Made by a program: the position numbers and the translations under genes. Shown here one piece after another: positions 43,250-51,123 of a stretch of 56,521 nucleotides of DNA. Location: positions 1 to 56,521 of the forward strand of contig CAQRDK010000006.1 of NCBI GenBank assembly GCA_948868795.1. Direction: 5' to 3'. The stretch's first letter is position 1. Every line of letters begins with the position of its first letter. The notes under the pieces are model-generated. The model was not told the origin of the DNA. It searched no databases and saw nothing but the letters and a program-made list of their open reading frames with translations. The DNA comes from an uncultured Candidatus Saccharibacteria bacterium. Its GTDB lineage: Bacteria; Patescibacteriota; Saccharimonadia; Saccharimonadales; Saccharimonadaceae.

Positions 43250-43525
43250 GCCCCCTCAAAGCCACAAGAATTACTTCGCGATAACCACAGAAAACTTCAC
43301 CGAAAAGAAGCCGCTTTTTATCTACATAAGTCATAACTCGCGCAGATTCAAATCTGTCGCCGGATTACGGTTCGAGAGGGCTTCACGATCTCCAAGACAA
43401 GAACTTATCCAAGCCGGAAAAACTCAAGGCGCGGCGTCGTTCCTATAGGGATTTGTTCCTACAAAATAAATTATACACCAAGCCACAAAACAAAAATAAG
43501 CCCGCAAAGGACTTTTTCATGAACT

Positions 43526-43602
43526 TGGTGAGTCGGGTGGGGATCGAACCCACGACACCCTGCTTAAGAGGCAGGTGCTCTAACCGGCTGAGCTACCGAC
43601 CC
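43526..43602 (-). tRNA. tRNA-Lys(CTT)
   Basis: Full cloverleaf on the minus strand: acceptor GGGTCGG/CCGACTC (one G-U), anticodon stem CCTGC/GCAGG with loop CTCTTAA, T arm GGGTTCGATCC, discriminator A, encoded CCA. Confidence 0.93.
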
Positions 43603-43723
43603 AAATTCTTAACAACCTCTATTATAGCACAAATCCCAGAATTGTTAAGAGGTATTTTTCGCAAGATTCACAAAACTGATACCCGTAAGTTCATATTCGC
43701 AGAACATCCAGCGAAATCTGTTA

Positions 43724-43729
43724 TATAAT
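43724..43729 (+). promoter_or_regulatory. -10 promoter, leaderless start at 43736
   Basis: TATAAT, six nt before the ATG. It drives a four-gene operon to 48984. Confidence 0.75.
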
Positions 43730-43735
43730 ATACAT

Positions 43736-44494
43736 ATGGTTAATCAAAATATGTCCCAGTCTAAAAATCAATATCAAGAACCAAAACCAACTTTTGCGAT
43801 TATCGTCGGCCTCATCGCCGCCAGTATTATCATCGGCGCTTGTATTCTTTTCGCTATCAACGGCAATAAAACCGTCGCTCCGATTGTCTCAGATGCGCTT
43901 CCAGCGCCCGAACTTTCCGAAGGTATCCGCGGCAGCGAATTCGGCATCGACAAAAACATTAACGAAGCTACGCTTGATAATTATCTCGGCCGCAGCGATA
44001 CCGTTTATCGCGATATGCGTATGTTGAAAGACCCTGGGAACTACGAAGCTATCGGCGGCGATTCTTATCTCTCCGGCTTCGTCGAAGGTTTTGAAGTCGT
44101 GCCGCTTCCTTACCTAGTGAACGTTGCTGGTCTTCCAGAGGAAGTCGGGGATACTTATACCGGCAAAACATTATTCACCCAGACGAAAGACGGCGAATAT
44201 ATCGCGAACTACGCCGAATCCATGAATCTTCTTGAATATCTCTTCCCGAAAGACAAAAATATTTTCCTTATGTGCGGCGGTGGCGGTTATGCTGGCATGA
44301 CGAAAACCATGCTCACGAAGCTCGGTTGGGACGAAAACAAGATTTATAACGTCGGCGCCTACTGGTCTTACGATGGCGACCATAATATTATCGTCAAAAA
44401 CACCTCGCACAGCAACACGACTTACGATTTCTGGAAAGTTCCATATCACGATATTGATTTTAATACTCTCCACGAGCTAAAACATGAAGCGTAA
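43736..44494 (+). CDS. Membrane-anchored rhodanese-like protein
   Basis: A 252-residue protein. A cytoplasmic N-terminus (about 1-19) precedes one membrane helix (20-42); the rest is probably extracellular. Near the C-terminus, FLMCGGGGYAGMTKTMLTKLGW has the look of a rhodanese active-site loop with Cys180, followed by IYNVGAYWSYDG, the usual closing segment. Rhodaneses move sulfur or act as redox or binding domains. First gene of the operon; it overlaps the thioredoxin-like gene by 11 nt, suggesting a joint extracytoplasmic thiol function. Confidence 0.65.
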   Translation: MVNQNMSQSKNQYQEPKPTFAIIVGLIAASIIIGACILFAINGNKTVAPIVSDALPAPELSEGIRGSEFGIDKNINEATLDNYLGRSDTVYRDMRMLKDPGNYEAIGGDSYLSGFVEGFEVVPLPYLVNVAGLPEEVGDTYTGKTLFTQTKDGEYIANYAESMNLLEYLFPKDKNIFLMCGGGGYAGMTKTMLTKLGWDENKIYNVGAYWSYDGDHNIIVKNTSHSNTTYDFWKVPYHDIDFNTLHELKHEA

Positions 44495-44948
44495 ACTCCT
44501 CATTATTCTTCCGGTCGCCCTCATTGTAATTATCGCCGTCGTCTGTGGACTTATCTTCGCGCTCCACCCCGCGCCTTTCCGCCTCGACGATCAATATTAC
44601 GGCGAAGCGAGCCTCGAAACGATTTCCGCTGACCAGCTTCAGCAGCTCGTCGACGAAAAATCCTCTTTTGCCGTCTTCGTTTCACAACCTGCTTGCCGTG
44701 CTTCGGACAATTTCGAAAAAGTTCTCCAATCTTTCGTTGCCGAACATCCTATGAAGTTTTACGAAATCGCTTTCTCCGATTTAGAAAATCTTCCTTTCGT
44801 TGCGGACGTTCGCTTCTATCCGAGTTTTCTGATTTTCAAAAAAGGCAAGCTCGTCGATTTTCTCGAAGCCGACAATGACGACCATGCCGCCGCCTACACA
44901 TCTCTCGACGGTTTCCAAACTTGGCTGACTGAGCAAGTTATTCTATAG
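44484..44948 (+). CDS. Membrane-anchored thioredoxin-like protein
   Basis: A 154-residue protein with an N-terminal membrane helix (about 5-27) and a thioredoxin-like fold outside: FAVFVSQPACRASDNFEKVL, FYEIAFSDL, and the cis-Pro stretch FYPSFLIFKKGKLVDF. The usual CxxC is reduced to one Cys (Cys71 in PACRAS), so it is not a normal disulfide reductase. It may work with the rhodanese Cys of the upstream gene, with which it overlaps. Start preceded by only a weak ribosome site, consistent with coupling. Confidence 0.65.
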   Translation: MKRKLLIILPVALIVIIAVVCGLIFALHPAPFRLDDQYYGEASLETISADQLQQLVDEKSSFAVFVSQPACRASDNFEKVLQSFVAEHPMKFYEIAFSDLENLPFVADVRFYPSFLIFKKGKLVDFLEADNDDHAAAYTSLDGFQTWLTEQVIL

Positions 44949-44957
44949 GAATGCGCT

Positions 44958-45479
44958 ATGTCGCCTCGCTCAGCCGTAAAAAGCCCCAAACCTCGTAGCG
45001 ACTTTTTTACTCCTGCGCCAGTAGTTCATCAAATGAGCGACCTTTGTGAGCCGCTACTCTCCGATTCTACGCGTAAAGCCTTTGAGCCTGGCTGCGGCAC
45101 CGGCAACTTCCTCATCGAAGCTCTTTCGCGTCGCCTCCAAAAACTCACAACTCCCCACGAAGCCCTCATCGCTCTCTCTAATCTCTATGGTGTCGACATC
45201 AATCCCGATTATCTCGCCGAGGCCCGCGTGTGTCTAAAATCAATTCTCCTGCGGCATTTTTCCGAACAGCCCCTCGACTATCGTTTTCTTCCGCTTGTCG
45301 ACCTCTTCCTCCAGTCTAACCTTATTCAAGACGACTTAATCCGCAATTATGAAGACCTAGTTTTTATCGATTGGCAACTTATTTCCGATTATAATTTCCG
45401 CGCCGTTCCTGCTCGCCTCGGCGATATGCTAAAAAATTCTATCTCCGTGGCGAACGATTCGGAGAATAGTCATGCTTAA
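44958..45479 (+). CDS. Small N6-adenine methyltransferase-like protein (SAM-binding half)
   Basis: A 173-residue protein with a clear SAM-binding motif I, FEPGCGTGNFLIEAL (about residues 41-55), and a motif II-like acidic turn in YGVDINPDYLAEAR (about 78). It ends before any NPPY catalytic motif, so alone it has only the front half of a gamma-type DNA methyltransferase. It overlaps the helicase-methyltransferase by 8 nt. That partner has NPPY but a poor motif I, so the two may combine into one active site. A TAGGAAT ribosome site precedes the ATG. Confidence 0.7.
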   Translation: MSPRSAVKSPKPRSDFFTPAPVVHQMSDLCEPLLSDSTRKAFEPGCGTGNFLIEALSRRLQKLTTPHEALIALSNLYGVDINPDYLAEARVCLKSILLRHFSEQPLDYRFLPLVDLFLQSNLIQDDLIRNYEDLVFIDWQLISDYNFRAVPARLGDMLKNSISVANDSENSHA

Positions 45480-48400
45480 ACTCCGCCCCGAGCAACAATC
45501 CGCCGTCGACCAAACCTATCAATATTGGCAACAAACTCGCTCGCAATCCGCCGTGCCATCACGACAAAATCCTGCCTCGCAAGCTTCCGAAAACGCCCGC
45601 AAGTTCCTCTGGAACGCAAAGCCTCGCTTCGGCAAAACCATCGCCGCCTACAAGTTCGCCCAAAAAATCGACGCGAAGCGCATCCTCATTATCACGAACC
45701 GCCCCGCCATCTCTGACGCTTGGGCTAGCGACTTCTTCGCTCACATCGCGCCAGAAACTAATCACATTTTCGCTGGCGCCAAGCCCCCAAAAACTACCAA
45801 ACCTTCAAAAACCGCCGCGCCAACCCTCAAACCGCCCGCCAGTTCTCCAAAACCCAGCTCTCAGCCTGCCTCGCATATTTATTCCCGCTCTGAGCTCATC
45901 AAAAACCCCAGCCTCCTCGCCCGCCCGCTCATTTATTTCATTTCTCTCCAGGACATCAAAGGCAAGGATCTGGACTCCGCCGATTTTAAGGCGAAAAACC
46001 AATGGATTTTTGACGTCGAGAAGCTCTGGGATTTGCTCATCATCGACGAAGGCCACGAGGGAATTAAAACCTCCAAAACCTCCGCAGTTCTAAATAGCCT
46101 TAATGCTGACTTTACGCTCTATCTTTCCGGCACACCCTTTCGCGCTCTTGCCGACCAAGATTTTTCCGCCGACCAGATTTTCAACTGGACTTATCTCGAC
46201 GAGCAAAAAACTTACCAAGATCGCCCGCGCCTCGACTTTCGCGTTTGCCGACTTCCGAAGAACATCTCCATAGCCCAACAACCCAATCCCTCCGCAGCCG
46301 GCCAGCTTCAGCCCAATGAAAAATCTACATCCGTTCAATTTTGGCTCGATTACGCCGCGCAAATTTTCCGCTCCCAGCCCGAACTCCGTCATACTTTCTG
46401 GCTACTCTCGAAAGTGAGCGACTGCAAAACTCTCCAAACCGCCCTCGCGAAGCACCCATTTTTCCATGATTATAAAGTCATCCTCGCCGCCGGAAAACTC
46501 ACTAAAACCAGTAACCCTCAAGACTCCCCAGTCGACGCCCTCGAATCTGACGCCGGCGAATATAGCGGCCAAAAAGTCCTCTCCGCCGTTCGTAATACTA
46601 TCGGCGGCCATCCCGACCAGACGAAGACTATCACCCTTTCTTGCGGTCGCCTCACGACTGGTATCACAATCCCCGAATGGTCTGCAGTTTTCATGCTCTA
46701 TAGTTCGAACGACCTTTCGCGCCTCAGCGCCGCACAATATCTCCAAGCTGCTTTCCGCGCCCAAAATCCTGCCCTCGGAAAGTCTAAGGCCCATATTTTC
46801 GACTTCGCGCCCGACCGCGCCCTCATCGTTCTTCAGGAATATGCTGAGCGTCTTTGTAATCTCCCGCCCGCAACCGCTCTCCCCGAACTTCTTCAATATC
46901 TCGATGTCAACTTACTTGACGAAAACGCCCGTCCCGAATCCCTCTCTGCTCCGGAAATCATCGAACTCCCCCGCCAAATCATTGCGCAGGAAATCGTCGA
47001 CGGTGGTTTTATCACCTCGAACAAACTATTTAATATTCAAAACATCTTCCACGCCTCCCCCGCCGCCTGCAAAGTCATCAACAAACTTTCCGCCCTCCAC
47101 AAAAACCGCCTCGAAAAATCTCCTCGTCCGCTCCCCGCCCCGCTCACGAAGCTCGACTCTTCTGGCCAGATGATTGCGACCCTCGCCGACGAAAAAGTCG
47201 CCCGCCGCCGCAAAAAACGCGAAGAAGACGATTATCGCGACAAGCTCCGCGGTTTTTCTCGCACGATTCCGATGCTGCTCCATCTCTACGGCGAACCTAG
47301 CTTCACTTTTTCCGACCTCGCCGACAAAATCCCCGACCAAATCTTCCAAGATCTCACCGGCCTCACGAAAGATGATTTCGCGCTGCTTCGCCACGAACAA
47401 TATTTCAACGAGATGAATTGTAATCTCGCCATCCGCGAATTTATGCGTCGCGAAAAAGAACTTTCGACTTATTTTCTCCCGAACTCTGCGCAAAACATTT
47501 TTGATTTTATCCCACTTCAATACGGCGCGCGAGTTTTCACTCCGAAGTCTACCGCCGAAAAACTTGTCCAGCAACTTATCTCCGCTCGCCCCGAACTTTT
47601 CCGTTCCCGCGACACAAAGTTTTTCGACCCCGCCGCGAAAAGTGGCCTCCTCCTCGCCTTTATCGTCAAAGAATTATATCGCAACCTGCGCCCGGATTTC
47701 CCGAGCGATCACGATTGTCTGTTTCATATCCTCGCGCATCAAATTTATTCCTGGTCGCCCGACGAGATTTCTCACCGCGCAACCTTAAACACCATTTTAA
47801 GTTTCATTCGTCACGATTCCGTTCATTTTTCTGCCGCCGAAATTGCCAAAATCAACCAACATTTACTCCAATTCAACCCACTTTCCGAAAAAGGCGGGAT
47901 TAACCTTTCCGACATTCAACTTAAAATTAACCAAACATGGGAGGAAAATATGAAATTCGATGTCATTATTAGCAATCCGCCATATCAGCAAGGCCGTCGC
48001 CAAATTTACGCCGATTTTTATCGCCTCGCCGTCGATCTCGACCCGGAATTATTGTGCATGGTCTTCCCGCAAGGCTGGCAAAAACCTCACAATCGCAACG
48101 GTCTTGGCCAACTCAATTGTGCCAAATACAAACGCGATCCGCACATTGCTATCATCGACAACTACGACCAAAAAGCCGCCGAAAAACTTTTCCCAAATAT
48201 CGGCACTGGCGGCGTGAACATCATTCTTCGCGACCGTAGTTTCGATAATCATGGCAGTCTTCCACAACTTATCGCCGGCGAAAAAGCCGCTCCTATCATT
48301 CTCCCGCTCGACACAGACGAAGTCATCAAGCCCGCCGAATTAACTCCGTTTATTGAGAAGTTCCAATATCTCCCGAAAGTCGAATCTCTCGGCTCCTCGC

Positions 48401-48984
48401 GCAAACCTTACGGTTTCTACGCCGACCCTCTCCGCAATCCGGAAAAATACAGCCTTGAACTTCACGAAACCGCCCAGAGCTCTGACGACGTGCGCCTTTT
48501 TGGCCTCCTTGCCGATAGCAGCCGCGGCTATCGCTATATTTCTCGCACCAGCCTCCCGAAAGTCAGCTCGCTAATCGATCGATATAAACTTTTCGTTCCG
48601 AAAGCCTGGGGGAACATGGCGGCAAACATCGGTCTCGGCGGTTCCTATTCCAATATTTGCGTCGCTTCTCTTGGCGATGTCTGCTCGGAAACCTTCATCG
48701 AGTTCGGCCCCTTCGCTTCGCAGGAAGAAACTATCAAGGTTGCTAAGTATTTCATGACTAAGTTTTTCCGCGCCCTCCTTTTCCTCGCCAAAGACACCCA
48801 AAATACCGCCAAAGATAAGTATCGCTATATCCCGCTACCTGATTTTAGTGACAAGATTTGGCATTCAAAAATCTCCGAGCTCGACGAAAAACTCTTCAAG
48901 CTCTACGATATTCCTCCCGCTACGCGCGACTTCATCCTCCAAAACGTCCAGCCCCGCAGTGAAGCTAACATCGAAATCCTCTAA
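45472..48984 (+). CDS. Helicase fused to Eco57I-like methyltransferase domain
   Basis: A 1170-residue fusion. Residues 1-450 are a superfamily 2 helicase: PRFGKT (about 50), IIDEGHEG (about 188), SGTPF (about 218), TTGITIPEW (about 397). A linker follows (about 480-700). The methyltransferase part has a weak motif I (FFDPAAKSGLLLAF, about 717), NPPYQQG (about 834) and GTGGVNIIL (about 910), then a probable DNA-recognition region to the end. The layout resembles single-chain restriction-modification enzymes, but no nuclease domain is evident at the N-terminus. Either it is a helicase-methylase of another defence type or a nuclease is encoded elsewhere. Confidence 0.75.
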   Translation: MLKLRPEQQSAVDQTYQYWQQTRSQSAVPSRQNPASQASENARKFLWNAKPRFGKTIAAYKFAQKIDAKRILIITNRPAISDAWASDFFAHIAPETNHIFAGAKPPKTTKPSKTAAPTLKPPASSPKPSSQPASHIYSRSELIKNPSLLARPLIYFISLQDIKGKDLDSADFKAKNQWIFDVEKLWDLLIIDEGHEGIKTSKTSAVLNSLNADFTLYLSGTPFRALADQDFSADQIFNWTYLDEQKTYQDRPRLDFRVCRLPKNISIAQQPNPSAAGQLQPNEKSTSVQFWLDYAAQIFRSQPELRHTFWLLSKVSDCKTLQTALAKHPFFHDYKVILAAGKLTKTSNPQDSPVDALESDAGEYSGQKVLSAVRNTIGGHPDQTKTITLSCGRLTTGITIPEWSAVFMLYSSNDLSRLSAAQYLQAAFRAQNPALGKSKAHIFDFAPDRALIVLQEYAERLCNLPPATALPELLQYLDVNLLDENARPESLSAPEIIELPRQIIAQEIVDGGFITSNKLFNIQNIFHASPAACKVINKLSALHKNRLEKSPRPLPAPLTKLDSSGQMIATLADEKVARRRKKREEDDYRDKLRGFSRTIPMLLHLYGEPSFTFSDLADKIPDQIFQDLTGLTKDDFALLRHEQYFNEMNCNLAIREFMRREKELSTYFLPNSAQNIFDFIPLQYGARVFTPKSTAEKLVQQLISARPELFRSRDTKFFDPAAKSGLLLAFIVKELYRNLRPDFPSDHDCLFHILAHQIYSWSPDEISHRATLNTILSFIRHDSVHFSAAEIAKINQHLLQFNPLSEKGGINLSDIQLKINQTWEENMKFDVIISNPPYQQGRRQIYADFYRLAVDLDPELLCMVFPQGWQKPHNRNGLGQLNCAKYKRDPHIAIIDNYDQKAAEKLFPNIGTGGVNIILRDRSFDNHGSLPQLIAGEKAAPIILPLDTDEVIKPAELTPFIEKFQYLPKVESLGSSRKPYGFYADPLRNPEKYSLELHETAQSSDDVRLFGLLADSSRGYRYISRTSLPKVSSLIDRYKLFVPKAWGNMAANIGLGGSYSNICVASLGDVCSETFIEFGPFASQEETIKVAKYFMTKFFRALLFLAKDTQNTAKDKYRYIPLPDFSDKIWHSKISELDEKLFKLYDIPPATRDFILQNVQPRSEANIEIL

Positions 48985-49410
48985 TCTAGTTCTCTAATTC
49001 AGCGAGCCAAAACGCCTCCTAGCCTCAGCATTAAGTTGCCCGGGGATAACTCTATTTTTTGCTGTGTAAATACATTTCTCAAAAAACTTTCAGAAAAATA
49101 AATAAAAATCACAAAAGAAAATTAAAAAACATAAAAAATCTGACAATAAAATTTAACCCAAAACACCCGAAAAATAAAATAAAAAATTTTTTCAGCCCGA
49201 TTTTTAGACTTTTTTCGACAATTTTTATATATTTTTCCGAACATAATTAAAACAAATCGAAACAATTTGAAATATTTTATTATTTTTAGTTATCCGAGTC
49301 ATCGTTCCACTAGCAAAAACTTATTTTTAGGCCCAACGAGCCAAAGCTGCAAGGTATTCATATTATCAGGTTTTACAATTCGACAGGGAAGGAGTATAAT
49401 ATAAATATAT
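48985..49410. other. Very AT-rich spacer after the methyltransferase operon
   Basis: From about 49070 to 49310 the sequence is dominated by A and T, much of it A runs on the plus strand, unlike the genes on either side. A 63-codon ORF (49059-49250) is Lys/Asn/Phe-rich as expected for chance translation and has no promoter or ribosome site. No RNA gene was recognised before tRNA-Arg. Confidence 0.6.
49395..49400 (+). promoter_or_regulatory. -10 promoter of tRNA-Arg(CCG)
   Basis: TATAAT 10 nt before the mature tRNA 5' end. Confidence 0.6.
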
Positions 49411-49486
49411 GCGCCCGTAGCTCAGTGGATAGAGCACTGGCTTCCGGAGCCAGGTGTCGTAGGTTCGACTCCTATCGGGCGTACCA
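49411..49486 (+). tRNA. tRNA-Arg(CCG)
   Basis: Cloverleaf with acceptor GCGCCCG/CGGGCGT, anticodon loop TTCCGGA, T arm AGGTTCGACTCCT, discriminator A and encoded CCA. The first pair is G1-U72 rather than G-C. Confidence 0.93.
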
Positions 49487-49497
49487 CGGAATAGAAT

Positions 49498-49521
49498 AAA
49501 CTCCTCGGGGAGTTTTATTTT
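49498..49521 (+). terminator. Terminator of tRNA-Arg(CCG)
   Basis: AAACTCC/GGAGTTT with loop TCGG, then TATTTT. Confidence 0.8.
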
Positions 49522-49545
49522 GTGCTCATCGCATGGGAACACATA

Positions 49546-49577
49546 GAAAATACCTCACCGCCAGATGAGGTATTTTC
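49546..49577 (-). terminator. Terminator of the YhgE/Pip-like gene
   Basis: GAAAATACCTCA (49546-49557) pairs perfectly over 12 bp with TGAGGTATTTTC (49566-49577), T-rich arm on both strands. Confidence 0.8.
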
Positions 49578-49610
49578 CGCCTATCGTTCAAAAGCTATCG
49601 AATCTATTGC

Positions 49611-51101
49611 CTACTTCCGCCCCTCCACCATCAAAACAAACTTCGTCGTCCCCTCTGCGCCCTCGGCGATTCCGGCGTAGCTATTATAATCGTCCGCCAA
49701 TTTCATCAGCTGCTTGACTTTCCCGGAAGTCACTTTCACCTTCCCGTTTACGAAATTATTCAGCGGTTGAATTCCTTCGCGGTCAAACTTCGTCATACCA
49801 GCGCTCAGGTCATCTGCGCCTTTCGCGAGTTTATTTACGCCGGCGAGCATCGTATTCAGCCCGCTGACGAGCGCGTCGCCCATGCCGTTGTTTACTGCCT
49901 GTAGCGTCTGTTTAATAACTCCGCTTGCGGTCGCCGCTGCCGTCTGTCGCGCCGTCGTCAAGGCCAGTTGATACGAACTTTGGAAAAGTTGTTCCTCAAG
50001 CTCCGCGCTTAACTTAGCCGCCACTCCGACAATCATCTCCGCCGTGCAAGCTCCGCCCGCCTGTGCCTGGCAAAGTTGCGCCGCTTCCAATTGAATCGCA
50101 TCCGCTAATACCTTATTCGATGCTAGCTGTTGCTTAATCCCCGCCCGAATCGTTGCGCTCTGCGCTTGAACTTTTGCGGTCGCCGCTGCTTGGACTTTTT
50201 GCGTAATCGCTGCCATTTCTTCTTCGCCCAGCGTCAAACTTCCGCCTTGCCCCGACATCTTCTGGCTAATTCCAACAATCGCCACCTGTAGTTCTTTAAT
50301 CCCGTCGCGCAGACTATTCGCCCCGGCGACTAGCTGACTACTGCTCTGCGAGAGTTGATTCGACTTCGCCGACAAATCGTCCAGCTCCGCAAAAACTTTC
50401 AAATCCTCACTATCGAGCAGCTTCGGCGTCACGATCGAATAAATATCGCCCAGCTCGAACTTTTCCGTTTCATAACTCAAAACAACTTCATCCGCTCCGC
50501 GTAGCTCCTCCAGTCCCAAGCTTTCATAAAGTCCTGGCGCTGCCACCGCTGTCACGGCAATCGTCCGCCCGTTGCTAACCGCCTTTCCGTTCGAGACATT
50601 TACATTCGATACCTTACTTTCGTCGAGTGTTGTTGTCACCGCCGCCACGATCGGCGTATACACATTCCCGACTTTCGACAAGTTCGCATATTTCAGCCGA
50701 ACTTCGACCTTGCCTGACTTTCCAAGCATCTCTTCCAATGACTTTTCCTCGCCGTCCAAGAAATACGAAACCGTCAATTTCACCGGCAGTTCTTTCGTCG
50801 CCTCGCCGCGATAGTAAATATCCTTACCTTGCGCGTCCCACTTCACATTTTCTCCGTCGACGACGAACCCCTCAAACCCATTCAAGTTCTCAATCCCGGT
50901 CAAAATACTTTTATCAAACAATTCATTATCTTTCAAATCATTCAGCAAATGCTCCGTCACCGAAATCTTCTTCACTTCGCCGTTCGCTTGCAATTTCACA
51001 TAGACCGTTTCGTCCTGCGTCAACGCAAACGTCGGCACCGGCGATAGCGCGAGAATCCCCGCCGTCGCTAAACACATTGAACTTGTTAAAACTTTTTTCA
51101 T
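49611..51101 (-). CDS. Secreted coiled-coil protein resembling YhgE/Pip family, partner of MMPL
   Basis: A 496-residue exported protein starting MKKVLTSS (51101), with AAAGGAG upstream; a longer ORF to 51167 would enter the MMPL gene and is rejected. Signal peptide about 1-26. A beta-rich part follows (about 30-230), then long helical, Ser/Gln/Ala-rich repeats (LSAKSNQLSQSSSQLVAGANSLRDGIKEL and similar) like the heptad repeats of YhgE/Pip proteins, but no C-terminal membrane helices are evident. It lies 22 nt after the MMPL gene. The pair may span membrane and wall for export or transport. Confidence 0.55.
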   Translation of the reverse strand: MKKVLTSSMCLATAGILALSPVPTFALTQDETVYVKLQANGEVKKISVTEHLLNDLKDNELFDKSILTGIENLNGFEGFVVDGENVKWDAQGKDIYYRGEATKELPVKLTVSYFLDGEEKSLEEMLGKSGKVEVRLKYANLSKVGNVYTPIVAAVTTTLDESKVSNVNVSNGKAVSNGRTIAVTAVAAPGLYESLGLEELRGADEVVLSYETEKFELGDIYSIVTPKLLDSEDLKVFAELDDLSAKSNQLSQSSSQLVAGANSLRDGIKELQVAIVGISQKMSGQGGSLTLGEEEMAAITQKVQAAATAKVQAQSATIRAGIKQQLASNKVLADAIQLEAAQLCQAQAGGACTAEMIVGVAAKLSAELEEQLFQSSYQLALTTARQTAAATASGVIKQTLQAVNNGMGDALVSGLNTMLAGVNKLAKGADDLSAGMTKFDREGIQPLNNFVNGKVKVTSGKVKQLMKLADDYNSYAGIAEGAEGTTKFVLMVEGRK

Positions 51102-51123
51102 AATACAACTCCTTTTCAAAAAC

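Noticed and set aside
43453..43728. 91-codon plus-strand ORF
   Set aside because: It runs through the complete tRNA-Lys gene in antisense, and its middle part is translated tRNA sequence.
49059..49250. 63-codon Lys/Asn/Phe-rich ORF
   Set aside because: Expected from extreme AT content; no ribosome site or promoter and no protein-like pattern.
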